A program made the position numbers and the translations under genes. The notes beneath the pieces were generated by a model, which worked only from the letters and a program-made list of their open reading frames with translations, did not search any database and was not told the origin of the DNA. Below, piece after piece: positions 37,001 to 45,146 of a stretch of 64,000 nt of DNA; within the stretch, counting starts at the first letter, position 1, and each line of letters opens with the position of its first letter. This DNA is from Bacteroidales bacterium KA00251 (GTDB taxonomy: Bacteria; Bacteroidota; Bacteroidia; Bacteroidales; Porphyromonadaceae), in the NCBI GenBank assembly GCA_001552775.1, contig KQ959260.1:78134-142133 (forward strand), written 5' to 3'.

Positions 37001-37135
37001 CTTAACCGATATGGAAAAAAAGTAGGTATAATCTCTCACGTTGACTACATTACTTCGCAACTCCCCGTAAGAATAGAAGTAAAAAAAAGTGGACAAGGTG
37101 AAAGTACAGTTGAGATAGTTGGTGATATTTTCTAG
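34025..37135 (+). CDS. sbcC: SbcC ATPase subunit
   Basis: 1036 residues, Rad50-type. Walker A GPTGSGKSS is at residues 37-45, followed by about 800 residues of lysine/glutamate-rich coiled coil with a CPIC zinc hook at about 512-515, then signature SLSGGE (about 938) and Walker B LFIDEGFG (about 969). It binds SbcD and holds DNA ends. The coiled-coil part is very A-rich (many AAA and GAA codons), explained by composition rather than transfer. Ends 750 bases before the next gene. Confidence 0.95.
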   Translation: MRITRIKGENIASLAQPFDIDFCKPPLNEVDIFAITGPTGSGKSSLLDAVCLALYDATPRYESSERKSDTSIDISGFEESSTSTKQLLHRGAVEGFAEVSFVVNDTSYTARWELRRARKKATGKLQDVQMSLVNNTTGKIYQGKKTIIKDKIVSIIGLTYNQFVRAVLLAQGDFSAFLSAKDEEKGDILMRITGTEIYKTISQTIFQKTKEKETEYNELVAKYNLSELPSKEEIEQWIQEKEKLTTIIEEKEQHANELEKLLSNLNEYNSILSQLDNAQKQLDEFLPSMEAFPLREEILCKARKINTLLLEKNEINIHEKKIEELHSEQEEIQNRKKELEEELIQIDIILQKQQNDLSLLEKDYLENEPLRLEVKQREKKIAEINGEITQIKRHKNEIISQQNDLNNKIEKAKQDIELHTKKLEENNNWLENNKDATENNTYLGTLTTKLQLLQALHTSISNKSELIEEEQSKLKQKTERVCAINEELEKLNNSLPEDIYNIKQQLKEGDRCPICGNVYHTEIIHKAYIVIEQNVEFITRQRKALKEELEKLKEKIPRLQQSIENKENNKKEEENTIKQIIKEESSLYFKITHQKLSQETDFKKASENIQDLSEQIQKVQEERNKEQLQLSNAKSSLSTIEATFNNNNSIINEVKQQITEKEKLITQYKAMIVTLIGVSSLEDYLKQYQQKKENLISSIRKIENKKTASSTEQKEKTEQIKVIEEEKLPKEEQQKKEKSEAFTLHLSRENIALEELTPKDANWIIKEEKTLQNLREKDKAYKAILNERKKDKGQFLEKHSSITSEIDHTPLDLLLQKYNQEIKTNKEQLEEKKELQLNLTLKLREIEKKKAELQNLEIQIISKREEEEKWQRLNRQFGSSDGKKFNIQAQAYTLSSLVEFANLQLLKFAPRYELQRVSKSLALEVIDHEMMEQRRSVHSLSGGETFLVSLALSLALSEISSYSLRIESLFIDEGFGSLDEKTLDAALSALQQLNRYGKKVGIISHVDYITSQLPVRIEVKKSGQGESTVEIVGDIF

Positions 37136-37547
37136 AAACTGAGATTGTCTATAAATATGTTGATAACTCGTTCAAAACTTCTCCGCTATTTGACTTGCTT
37201 TTCTCCTCCTTTTTTTTAATAGGATACCATTTCCACATTTCCAAATAAATATAGCCTCACTTTTCGTTGCATTTTAGATAGGGTTATAGACCATTCCATG
37301 AAAGTATTTATCTTATTGGAATAAAGTGAGATATAAGCTTAGAAAATAAGTTATAGACAGTATCGACAGTATTATAATTACTATACCTTTAGAAAGAAAT
37401 TCAAAGAATACATATTGTAATGTTGATGATACCTTCGAGCAGAGTGACTCTTTACTTTTTCCAAAAAGCTATCTCTTCTGCTCCCTGTTTTCTTTACTCC
37501 TATTTATCAATGAAGAATAGAAATATTATGGAGCAAAAAGCATTTTA
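37136..37547. other. Non-coding stretch after sbcC
   Basis: About 410 A+T-rich bases with no credible gene. TACCTTTA near 37390 is one mismatch from a -7 box and could start a short RNA towards array 3, but there is no clear end or structure to support it. TGTTGATAA near 37157 is one mismatch from a DnaA box; a single weak match has no weight. Confidence 0.4.
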
Positions 37548-37681
37548 AAAAGTCAAGGAAGATTTATTTTAAAAGTAACGGAAGATTTATTTCAAAGTAA
37601 CGGAAGATTTATTTCAAAGTCACGGAAGATTTATTTTAAAGTCACGGAAGATTTATTTCAAAGTCACGGAAGATTTATTTC
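37548..37681. repeat. 22-bp tandem repeat array 3
   Basis: Direct units with core CGGAAGATTTATTT start at 37557, 37580, 37602, 37624, 37646 and 37668, with spacing 23 then 22. Units read AAAGTCACGGAAGATTTATT with few changes. A seventh, diverged unit (from 37682) forms the hairpin listed separately. This is the longest of the four arrays; core and spacing match array 2 in orientation. Confidence 0.9.
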
Positions 37682-37723
37682 AAAGCTACTGAAGATTAAT
37701 TTCAATCTTTAGTAGCTTTTTTT
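37682..37723 (+). terminator. Terminator-like hairpin capping array 3
   Basis: AAAGCTACTGAAGATT (37682-37697) pairs over 16 bp with AATCTTTAGTAGCTTT (37704-37719), with one G-T pair, loop AATTTC and a T run to 37723. The first arm is the seventh unit of the array and the second is an inverted unit. Confidence 0.75.
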
Positions 37724-37791
37724 GATTCATAAAAGGAGATTGAAAGCGTTTTTTATGTGGTTTTCTAGAAAAAAGAGCTATACCCTTTTTC

Positions 37792-37824
37792 TTTCTACTC
37801 TTTCAAAATAAGTCCGTAACTTCG
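37792..37824 (+). promoter_or_regulatory. Probable promoter of methionine gamma-lyase
   Basis: TTTC at 37792-37795, 21 bases and TAACTTCG at 37817-37824, each with one mismatch to the consensus boxes. It lies about 70 bases after the hairpin of array 3. Confidence 0.4.
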
Positions 37825-37885
37825 CACAAGTAATATAGCAACTCTCCACTCCTTGAAAGTGCAAGGCTTTTCATGTTGAGAAAGA

Positions 37886-39121
37886 ATGAGAGTTTTCATC
37901 AATCTAGATTACGCTATGATGGATCAAGAACAACTCAAAAAAGCCGGCTTTGCTACAAAAGCCATTCATGCAGGTGCCGAAAAAAACTGTTATGGTACCT
38001 TAGCTACCCCTATTTATCAGACTTCTACCTTTGTTTTTGAAAATGCAGAACAAGGAGGAGCAAGATTTGCCCTCGAAGAAGAGGGCTATATTTATAGTCG
38101 TTTAGGTAATCCTACCTGTACCAATGTAGAAAAAAAAGTGGCCATGCTGGAAGGCGCGGAAGACTGTGTAAGTTGTGCTTCTGGTATAGGTGCAATTACT
38201 TCTGCTGTTTGGGTATGTCTCAATGCTGGTGACCATATTATTGCAGGAAAAACTCTTTATGGTTGTACTTTTGCTTACCTTGAACATGGGCTAACTCGCT
38301 ATGGTATAGATGTGACCTTTGTGGATATGCGCGATCCTGAAAATGTGCGTAAGGCAATGCGTCCCAATACTAAAGTTGTTTATGTAGAAACTCCTGCTAA
38401 CCCCAATATGTATCTTACCGATATACAAAAGGTAGCAGAAATAGCACATACGCAAGAAGGAGTAAAGGTAATTGTAGACAATACATTTGCAACTCCTTTT
38501 ATTACTCGTCCATTGGAATTAGGTGCAGACGTTGTAGTGCATAGTGCTACCAAGTACCTCAATGGACATGGAGACGTAATTGCGGGCTTTGTGTGTGGAA
38601 CAAAAGAGTATATTCAGCAGGCACGACTAGTAGGAGTAAAAGACTTGACTGGAGCTTGCTTGTCTCCTTTTGATGCATTCCTTATAGCTCGTGGTATAAA
38701 GACGCTAGAAATAAGGATGCAACGTCACTGTGAAAATGCACAGAAAGTAGCCGAATTTCTAGAAAGTCATCCAAAAGTGAAGAGTGTAGCCTTTCCTGGA
38801 CTAGAAAGTTTTCCACAGAGAGAGCTAGCTAAAAAACAGATGTCTCTACCAGGAGCAATGATCTGCTTTGAAGTGGAAGGAGGCATAGAGGGTGGTCGTA
38901 CACTGATGAACAATCTGCATATGCTTACGCTTGCAGTTAGCTTGGGCGATGCAGAAACGCTTATTGAGCACCCTGCTACAATGACTCACTCTCCCTATAG
39001 TCCTGAAGAAAGGGCTAAGAGCGATATCAGTGATGGTATGGTACGTCTATCTGTAGGTCTTGAAAATGTAGAAGATATTATCGCAGACCTCGATCAAGCT
39101 CTCAATCTGATTAAAAAGTAG
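37886..39121 (+). CDS. megL: Methionine gamma-lyase
   Basis: 411 residues (or about 400 from the ATGs at 37916/37919). PLP enzyme of the Cys/Met metabolism family that splits methionine to methanethiol, ammonia and 2-oxobutyrate, a hallmark of oral anaerobes. The cysteine in LYGCTFAYLEHGL is the residue that marks true methionine gamma-lyase rather than cystathionine lyases. Other motifs are YSRLGNPT, the PLP lysine in VVVHSATKYLNGHGD, and EHPATMTHSPYS. It has a promoter after array 3 and ends in a strong terminator. Cystathionine gamma-synthase or lyase is the less likely alternative. Confidence 0.9.
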   Translation: MRVFINLDYAMMDQEQLKKAGFATKAIHAGAEKNCYGTLATPIYQTSTFVFENAEQGGARFALEEEGYIYSRLGNPTCTNVEKKVAMLEGAEDCVSCASGIGAITSAVWVCLNAGDHIIAGKTLYGCTFAYLEHGLTRYGIDVTFVDMRDPENVRKAMRPNTKVVYVETPANPNMYLTDIQKVAEIAHTQEGVKVIVDNTFATPFITRPLELGADVVVHSATKYLNGHGDVIAGFVCGTKEYIQQARLVGVKDLTGACLSPFDAFLIARGIKTLEIRMQRHCENAQKVAEFLESHPKVKSVAFPGLESFPQRELAKKQMSLPGAMICFEVEGGIEGGRTLMNNLHMLTLAVSLGDAETLIEHPATMTHSPYSPEERAKSDISDGMVRLSVGLENVEDIIADLDQALNLIKK

Positions 39122-39136
39122 ACAATGGTAAGAGAA

Positions 39137-39180
39137 AAAGAGAGAGGAGTAGCAATACTCCCTCTCTTTACTCTCTTTTT
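39137..39180 (+). terminator. Terminator between megL and dnaX
   Basis: AAAGAGAGAGGAGTA (39137-39151) pairs with TACTCC and CTCTCTTT (39156-39169), loop GCAA, one bulged A, followed by ACTCTCTTTTT. The dnaX start codon lies only five bases after the T run, so dnaX must depend on read-through or on a promoter hidden in this structure. Confidence 0.8.
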
Positions 39181-39185
39181 ATTTT

Positions 39186-40496
39186 ATGACCGATTCCTTT
39201 GTAGTTTCTGCGAGAAAGTATCGTCCTAATAGTTTTAGTGAGCTATTGGGGCAGGATGCTATTAGCGTCACATTACGAAGGGCAATTAGTCAAAATAAAA
39301 CGGCACATGCCTATTTATTTTGTGGGCCTAGAGGAGTAGGAAAGACCTCTGCTGCACGCATTTTTGCAAAGACGATAAATTGCCTTCATCCGACGTCAGA
39401 AGGCGAAGCATGTGGCCAGTGTGAGAGTTGTAAGGCTTTTGAGGAGCAGCGTTCTCTAAATATATTTGAGCTTGATGCGGCTTCCAATAATTCTACCGAA
39501 GATATTCGTCGGCTTATAGATGAGGTTTCTGTACCTCCTCAGTTTGGGCGTTACAAAGTCTATATTATAGACGAAGTACACATGCTTTCTCAGAGTGCAT
39601 TCAATGCTTTTTTAAAAACGCTAGAAGAGCCTCCATCCTATGTGGTTTTTATTTTAGCTACTACTGAAAAGCAAAAGATACTTCCTACAATATTATCGCG
39701 CTGCCAGGTATATGACTTCAAACCAATTTCAGTAGATAAGATCCAGGAGCAACTTCAAAAAGTAGCCGATAGTGAACATATTGTTGCTGATAAAAAGTCA
39801 CTAGAATTGATTGCACAACAGGCAGATGGGGGAATGCGCGATGCACTTTCTCTATTTGATCGATTGGCTGGTTTTGGCGATGGAACTATCTCGTATCAGC
39901 AAACGATAGAGAGCCTTCATATTCTTAATGAGAGCTACTATTTGCATTTTGCAGAATATATCTACAACAATGATGTATCTGCCCTTCTTACTTTACTAGA
40001 CGAAGTAATAGGCAAAGGCTTTGATCCTAAAACAATACTACTCGGTCTGCAAGACTTCTTTAGAAAGTTACTCTTTGCCGCAGATAGTACTACCTTGCCT
40101 TTGGTTAATCTTTTGCCCGAAGAACAACAAGAAATCAAGAGAATAGCTCTTGATTTAGGAAGACCATTTTTATACCAAGCTTTGCTTAAACTGGGAGAGG
40201 CAGAAAAAAGATATCGAGCAAGTTCTGCAAAAAGGCTTTTGGTGGAAATGACACTAATCGGATTTACCTCAATTAGTAAAGTGGTATCTGATATGCCGAG
40301 GACTATTACTAGCAGTAGCTCTTCCCAAAGAGAGCAAACAAAACCTCTTGCTGTAGAAAAAAAAACAGCTTCTATCGCTAATCAAGAAGGAACTAAGCCA
40401 AGAGTTTTTTCCTCAATATCCTCCAATACTAAAGAAGAAGAGCCAAAGAGAAGATTGGGCACAAGTATTCTTCAACTAAAAAAAAGAATAGTATAG
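39186..40496 (+). CDS. dnaX: DNA polymerase III gamma/tau subunit, zero-frame (gamma-like) product
   Basis: 436 residues. Clamp-loader ATPase: Walker A GPRGVGKTSAA near residues 47-57, four-cysteine zinc module (CLHP...CGQCESC), DEVH Walker B in IIDEVHMLSQ, sensor 1 in ATTEKQKILPTI and the SRC motif in ILSRCQ. The frame stops at 40496, soon after an A8 run at 40478-40485. The -1 frame is open from the run to 40939 and encodes the missing C-terminal part, so the full tau-like protein of about 584 residues would arise by -1 slippage. A homopolymer sequencing error is the alternative. No upstream gap for a ribosome-binding site beyond the T-rich terminator tail. Confidence 0.9.
   Translation: MTDSFVVSARKYRPNSFSELLGQDAISVTLRRAISQNKTAHAYLFCGPRGVGKTSAARIFAKTINCLHPTSEGEACGQCESCKAFEEQRSLNIFELDAASNNSTEDIRRLIDEVSVPPQFGRYKVYIIDEVHMLSQSAFNAFLKTLEEPPSYVVFILATTEKQKILPTILSRCQVYDFKPISVDKIQEQLQKVADSEHIVADKKSLELIAQQADGGMRDALSLFDRLAGFGDGTISYQQTIESLHILNESYYLHFAEYIYNNDVSALLTLLDEVIGKGFDPKTILLGLQDFFRKLLFAADSTTLPLVNLLPEEQQEIKRIALDLGRPFLYQALLKLGEAEKRYRASSAKRLLVEMTLIGFTSISKVVSDMPRTITSSSSSQREQTKPLAVEKKTASIANQEGTKPRVFSSISSNTKEEEPKRRLGTSILQLKKRIV
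40478..40486 (+). other. Candidate -1 frameshift/slippage site in dnaX
   Basis: Eight A followed by G. In the dnaX frame the codons are CTA AAA AAA AGA, giving the slippery heptamer A AAA AAA. A -1 shift reads AAG AAT AGT and continues open for about 150 codons. E. coli dnaX uses A AAA AAG, and Thermus dnaX uses transcriptional slippage on an A run. Confidence 0.7.
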
Positions 40497-40939
40497 AAAG
40501 TGCACCTTCTTCGCAAACTTCAGTTTCTTCTTCGATTGAAGAAAATAAGGTAAATCCAGACTTAAAACAAGCTATTCCACTCAATGACGATACCTTGAAA
40601 CAAGCTTGGATCGCTTACGCAGATAAATATATTCCACCTACAAATAGGATTGAATCTGCACTTATTAGGGGGAGAGAGCCTATTTTGGTATCAGAAAATA
40701 AGATAGAGGTGACAGTGGGAAGTAAGGCACATTATGAAGAGCTTCAAAAGCTGCAGCCTGCTATCCTCAATTTTTTAAAGCAATTCTTTGGAAATGCTGA
40801 AATAATACTGGAAATCGCCTATTCAGAAAAAGAGGAAATGGCGATGATGCAAAGCAAAAGTGAATGGTTTGCATCTGAAGTAAGTAAAAATCCTGCTCTT
40901 CAAGAATTAATCACTAATCTTCAATTAAGAGAATGCTAG
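40484..40939 (+). CDS. dnaX: dnaX C-terminal part in the -1 frame (tau-specific)
   Basis: Continuation of dnaX after the A8 run. The -1 frame reads KNSIESAPSSQ and a serine-rich linker, then a folded unit (LKQAWIAYADKYI, IEVTVGSKAHYEEL, LNFLKQFFGNAEIILEI) that matches the C-terminal domain typically found at the end of Bacteroidetes DnaX proteins. An ATG at 40595 could start a separate 114-residue peptide, but there is no sign of a start signal, and the open frame runs unbroken back to the slip site, so fusion with the upstream frame is more likely. Confidence 0.7.
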   Translation, partial: KNSIESAPSSQTSVSSSIEENKVNPDLKQAIPLNDDTLKQAWIAYADKYIPPTNRIESALIRGREPILVSENKIEVTVGSKAHYEELQKLQPAILNFLKQFFGNAEIILEIAYSEKEEMAMMQSKSEWFASEVSKNPALQELITNLQLREC

Positions 40940-40990
40940 TCGCTAAGACTATAAATAATAAGATCCTAGAATAAGAAAAAAGAAAAATCT

Positions 40991-42199
40991 ATGAGAAGAA
41001 TCTTAGTATCCCTATCAACATTTTTTGTCTTAACGCTTACTACAACTGTCCTAGCACAGGAAAAGAAGCAAGAAGTAGAAACGAATAAGTTTACCGTAGT
41101 AAAGGAAAATCCCATTAGCTCTATTAAAGATCAAGCTAATAGTGGTACATGCTGGGCATATAGTACCAATGCCTTTTTTGAATCAGAACTTCTCCGTATG
41201 GGTAAACCAGAAATTGACCTTTCTGAAATGTTTATTGTAAACCACTCTTACAGAGATAAAGGCGTAAAATATGTGAGACTTTCTGGAGATCTCAATTATG
41301 CTCAGGGTGGTTCCTTTGGAGATTGTCTTTATGTACTGAAGCACTATGGTATGGTACCTCAAGAAGTGATGCCTGGTCTTAACTACGGAACAGAAAAAAA
41401 CGCCCATAACGAGCTGGAAGCTGTTACTAAATCTATTATTAAGGCAGTAGTAAAAAACCCTAATAAATCAAAGTTATCTACCGCTTGGAAAAAAGCGTTT
41501 TTTGGTGCCATTGATGCTTATCTAGGTGAACTTCCTACCAATTTCACTTATAAAGGGGTATCCTATACTCCACAAAGCTTTGCAAAAATGCTCGGTCTTA
41601 ATGCAGACGATTATGTATCTTTGACAAGCTATACACACCATCCTTTTTATACACAGTTTGCACTTGAAATAAGTGACAACTGGCGTTGGGGTACCTCTTA
41701 CAATCTCCCTATAGAAGAGCTCATGCAGGTAATGCATTATGCCGTGGACAAAGGCTATACGATAGCTTGGGGTACTGATGTAAGCGAAGTAGGCTTCAAC
41801 AGAGATGGTATAGGAGTATTGGCAGATATTAAAGCTATTGAGACTGCTGGAAGTGACCAAGAACGTTGGATAGGTGCTTCTCGTGCAGAAAAACAAGCTC
41901 ATATACGCGCCATTATCAATAGTCCTAACTGTCCTGAAGTAAAAGTAACTCAAGAGTACCGCCAGGAAGGCTATGACAATTATACCCTCACAGATGACCA
42001 TGGAATGCTAATTTATGGAATGGCTAAAAATCAAGTTGGAAAGCCCTTCTTTATGGTTAAGAATAGCTGGGGAGAATCTGGTGCATACAAAGGTATTTGG
42101 TATGTAAGCGAGTCTTTTGTAGCAGGAAAGACTATGAATATTGTAGTCCACAAAAATGCTATTCCAGCTACTATTAGAAAAAAGCTTGGTATAAAGTAA
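40991..42199 (+). CDS. Secreted C1B-type cysteine peptidase (aminopeptidase C/bleomycin-hydrolase-like)
   Basis: 402 residues with a signal peptide (MRRILVSLSTFFVLTL...VLAQ). Papain-fold catalytic residues are visible: Cys in QANSGTCWAYST near residue 54, His in TDDHGMLIYGMA, and Asn in FFMVKNSWGESG. The spacing and large insertion between Cys and His fit the bleomycin hydrolase/PepC group, which are aminopeptidases; the export signal makes this a periplasmic or surface enzyme that could feed on peptides. It follows dnaX by 51 bases and ends in a strong terminator. Confidence 0.9.
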   Translation: MRRILVSLSTFFVLTLTTTVLAQEKKQEVETNKFTVVKENPISSIKDQANSGTCWAYSTNAFFESELLRMGKPEIDLSEMFIVNHSYRDKGVKYVRLSGDLNYAQGGSFGDCLYVLKHYGMVPQEVMPGLNYGTEKNAHNELEAVTKSIIKAVVKNPNKSKLSTAWKKAFFGAIDAYLGELPTNFTYKGVSYTPQSFAKMLGLNADDYVSLTSYTHHPFYTQFALEISDNWRWGTSYNLPIEELMQVMHYAVDKGYTIAWGTDVSEVGFNRDGIGVLADIKAIETAGSDQERWIGASRAEKQAHIRAIINSPNCPEVKVTQEYRQEGYDNYTLTDDHGMLIYGMAKNQVGKPFFMVKNSWGESGAYKGIWYVSESFVAGKTMNIVVHKNAIPATIRKKLGIK

Positions 42200-42223
42200 A
42201 CTATCTTCTTTTAAGAGAAAAAG

Positions 42224-42254
42224 AAAAGGACAGAGCAACTGCTCTGTCCTTTTT
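42224..42254 (+). terminator. Intrinsic terminator after the C1 peptidase
   Basis: AAAAGGACAGAGC (42224-42236) pairs perfectly with GCTCTGTCCTTTT around AACT, followed by TTG. Strong in both directions. Confidence 0.9.
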
Positions 42255-42329
42255 GTTTATCCTTAGTCATAACTTACTCATGGTAAATTGACTGGGGGGT
42301 AAAGCAGATTTAAATCCACTTAAATAATA

Positions 42330-42359
42330 TTGTTGTAGGCATATAAAATGTTATCTTTG
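42330..42359 (+). promoter_or_regulatory. Promoter of the murD-ftsZ cluster
   Basis: TTG at 42330-42332, 19 bases, then TATCTTTG at 42352-42359. The leader to murD would be about 70 bases. No upstream division gene is present in the window. Confidence 0.65.
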
Positions 42360-42436
42360 CATTGAGTGGAGACTCTTGCAAAGTCTCAAATAGGTAATCT
42401 TTTTTTCAGAGTTAGATAACGACGTGCTTTAAAGAA

Positions 42437-43861
42437 ATGACAAAGGGTGATAGTAAGATAGATAGAGTACTGATATTAGGAGGGGGAGAGAGTGGTGTAG
42501 GAGCTGCACTTCTAGCAAAGCGATGTGGTATGTCTCCTTTGGTAAGTGATAATGGTACTCTACAAACCAAATTTCGCGAGGAATTAGAAGTTCATAAACT
42601 GCCGTTTGAGGAAGGAAAGCATACAGAGAAGGCCCTTCAGTGGGGACAAGTCGTTGTCAAGAGCCCTGGTATACCCGAAGATTTACCTATGATTGTGGAA
42701 CTTCGTAAAAAGGGGATTTCAGTGATTAGTGAAATAGAATTTGCATACCAGTGTCTCCCGAAATTACAAAAAGAAGCAAAAAGGAGCGATTCCAATCGCT
42801 CCTTGATTGTAGGAATAACAGGAAGTAATGGTAAGACCACTTCTGTTACTTGGCTCCACTTTATTCTTTCAAAAGCAGGGTATAATGTAGGACTTTGTGG
42901 AAATGTGGGTCGCTCATTTGCAAGACTACTTGCAGAGGAGCCTCTTTTTGATATTTATGTGATAGAGCTTTCTAGCTTTCAGTTGGATGGTATTGTTAAT
43001 TTCCGCCCCGATATTGGCATATTGCTCAATATTACTCCCGATCATCTAGATCGTTACCATCACCATTTAGAGGAGTATGCAGCATCCAAAATGCGTATTG
43101 CAGAAAACATGGATGCCAATAGTAGCTTTATATTTTGGGCTGATGATCCGATTATACCCAATAGAATACCAGAAAACGCTCCATTCTATGTAGCACCCTT
43201 TTCTACCTCCTCGGCCACTTACGATTATTCTTCAGCTTACTGCGATAGCAATGCCCTTCATTTTTTAGCTTTTGATGATGAGCGCCACTTCAGTATTGCA
43301 CGCAGTCAAGTGGCTTTGCCAGGGATTCATAATATGCGCAATGCTATGGCAGTGTCCCTTGCAGCGATTGAGCTAGGCATCACAGAAGAGGATTTGAGGT
43401 ATGGACTAAAACATTTTACCAACGTATCCCACCGAATGGAGTTTGTAGCTGATATTGAAGGAGTACATTATATCAATGATAGTAAAGCCACCAATATTGA
43501 TTCTGCTCACTATGCTCTAGACTCTCAGACACGCCCAGTTGTGCTTATACTTGGGGGAACTGACAAAGGAAATGACTACAACGAGATTGCACCTCTTGTA
43601 AAACAGCATTGTAGGGCATTAATTTTTCTAGGTGTAGATAACCGCAAACTTCATGCTACTTTTGATTCGATGATTCCTGTGATTGAGGAGGCCCGATCTA
43701 TGAAGGAGTGTGTAACAAAGGCTAGCCAATTGGCACAAGAGGGAGATGTTGTGCTTCTGTCTCCATGCTGTGCAAGTTTTGACTTATTTTCCAATTACGA
43801 GGATCGTGGGGATCAATTCAAAGAAGAGGTAGCAAAATTGTCTCAGAGAAAGAGAGGATGA
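42437..43861 (+). CDS. murD: UDP-MurNAc-L-alanine:D-glutamate ligase
   Basis: 474 residues. Adds D-glutamate to UDP-MurNAc-L-Ala in the cytoplasm. N-terminal Rossmann motif GGGESGVGAALLA, ATP loop GITGSNGKTTSVTW, NITPDHLDRY, NDSKATN and the C-terminal GGTDKGNDY are Mur-ligase and MurD hallmarks. First gene of the cell-wall/division operon; its last four bases (ATGA) hold the ftsW start. Confidence 0.95.
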   Translation: MTKGDSKIDRVLILGGGESGVGAALLAKRCGMSPLVSDNGTLQTKFREELEVHKLPFEEGKHTEKALQWGQVVVKSPGIPEDLPMIVELRKKGISVISEIEFAYQCLPKLQKEAKRSDSNRSLIVGITGSNGKTTSVTWLHFILSKAGYNVGLCGNVGRSFARLLAEEPLFDIYVIELSSFQLDGIVNFRPDIGILLNITPDHLDRYHHHLEEYAASKMRIAENMDANSSFIFWADDPIIPNRIPENAPFYVAPFSTSSATYDYSSAYCDSNALHFLAFDDERHFSIARSQVALPGIHNMRNAMAVSLAAIELGITEEDLRYGLKHFTNVSHRMEFVADIEGVHYINDSKATNIDSAHYALDSQTRPVVLILGGTDKGNDYNEIAPLVKQHCRALIFLGVDNRKLHATFDSMIPVIEEARSMKECVTKASQLAQEGDVVLLSPCCASFDLFSNYEDRGDQFKEEVAKLSQRKRG

Positions 43862-45144
43862 ATGTGTGGAGCTACATAAGTAAAGTATGGAAGGGTGAAA
43901 TACCTTTCTGGCGAGGAAGTAAAGTGCTTTGGGTAATTTATTTTGCACTAATTACTATTTCCTTAATAGAGGTATATAGTGCCTCTAGCATGCGAGCTTA
44001 TGGAGGCTACCTATGGGCTCCTATCATCAAACATGCGGGTATTATATTTATTTCCACGCTAGGGGTAATTATAATCTCTCACTTGAGCTGGGAGTTTATC
44101 TCAAAGATTCACCTTGCCTTTTATGGACTAGCCCTTCTTGCACTCTTAATGGCTATGCTATTCGGTGTGGAGGCAAATGATGCACAGCGCTCCTTCAATT
44201 TATTGGGAATAAGCGTGCAACCTTCTGAGATTTTAAAGCCTGCTATTGTCTTTTTAGGAGCTTATATCTTTGGTCATGAACATAAGGGAACGCCACGTCG
44301 CTCTTTTTATTGGTTCTGGGGGATGGTTCTTGTACCTACTGTATTTATCTTCTTTGAGAGTGGATCTACTGCTATTATTCTTCTATGCATTGCGTGGATG
44401 GTATGTTTTGTAAGCAATCCTATCAAAAAAGAGTTTTGGAGAATTACGGGAGTCGTCGCAATAGGAGGTATCTCACTTTTGCTCTTCGTGGTATTTATGC
44501 CACCTTCAGTACTAAAACCATTTGGACGAGCTACCACTTGGCATAGTCGTATTATGGGCAATAGTCTAGGAGTCCCCGATAGTGTATACAATGCTCTTAC
44601 TGAAGCAGAGAAAGACTCTGCCTACTATGTGATAGATGGGCCAAACTATCAAAGAAAGCATGCCCAAATAGCTATATCACGAGGAGCAATATCTCCTCTA
44701 GGAGTCTTGCCTGGCAATAGTACCGCACGAGACTATCTACCTGAGGCTCACAACGACTTTATCTATGCGATTATAATAGAAGAGCTAGGTTATTTAGGTG
44801 CAATTGCTGTACCATTGCTTTATCTGTTCTTTTTTTTCCAGCTTGGTGTATATGCGAGAAACACAAGAAATAAGCAACAGCAATTGTTGCTCTATGGGAT
44901 AGGATTGCTCTATGTCTTTCAAGCTATGCTCAATATGGGTGTGGCGTCCGATCTTTTCCCTCTTATGGGGCAGACATTGCCTCTAATAAGCGCAGGAGGT
45001 AGTTCGTTTCTATTTACAGCATTCTCTTTTGGCTTTGTGCAGGCCATCACAGCAAGAATAAGAGAAGATAGAATCCAACAAAAAGCTTTGCAAGAAGAGT
45101 TACAAAGCAATTCACAAGACTATTCAGAAAGTAGTCACGAATAG
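43858..45144 (+). CDS. ftsW: Septal peptidoglycan polymerase FtsW
   Basis: 428-residue SEDS-family membrane protein that polymerises septal glycan strands together with a class B penicillin-binding protein. About ten membrane segments; the family motifs RSFNLLGISVQPSEILKP near residue 125, GNSTARDYLPEAHNDFIYAI with the catalytic aspartate, and ISAGGSSFLF are present. The extracytoplasmic loop around residues 210-270 carries FGRATTWHSRI. Coupled to murD by a four-base overlap; murG follows after two bases. Confidence 0.94.
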   Translation: MNVWSYISKVWKGEIPFWRGSKVLWVIYFALITISLIEVYSASSMRAYGGYLWAPIIKHAGIIFISTLGVIIISHLSWEFISKIHLAFYGLALLALLMAMLFGVEANDAQRSFNLLGISVQPSEILKPAIVFLGAYIFGHEHKGTPRRSFYWFWGMVLVPTVFIFFESGSTAIILLCIAWMVCFVSNPIKKEFWRITGVVAIGGISLLLFVVFMPPSVLKPFGRATTWHSRIMGNSLGVPDSVYNALTEAEKDSAYYVIDGPNYQRKHAQIAISRGAISPLGVLPGNSTARDYLPEAHNDFIYAIIIEELGYLGAIAVPLLYLFFFFQLGVYARNTRNKQQQLLLYGIGLLYVFQAMLNMGVASDLFPLMGQTLPLISAGGSSFLFTAFSFGFVQAITARIREDRIQQKALQEELQSNSQDYSESSHE

Positions 45145-45146
45145 GT

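Noticed and set aside
37136-37400. Replication origin (DnaA boxes)
   Set aside because: One 9-mer with a single mismatch and some TTATAGAC repeats are not enough; no dnaA or dnaN nearby.
37548-37723. CRISPR array
   Set aside because: Units follow each other directly with 22-bp period and nearly constant spacers; there is no unique spacer sequence and no cas gene in the window.
40595-40939. Independent 114-residue gene
   Set aside because: The -1 frame is open without a break back to the dnaX A8 run and continues the DnaX sequence, so it is treated as the tau-specific part.
42637-42840. Minus-strand frame within murD, as an example of many antisense frames
   Set aside because: Shadows of conserved genes on the other strand, without promoter, start signal or family match.
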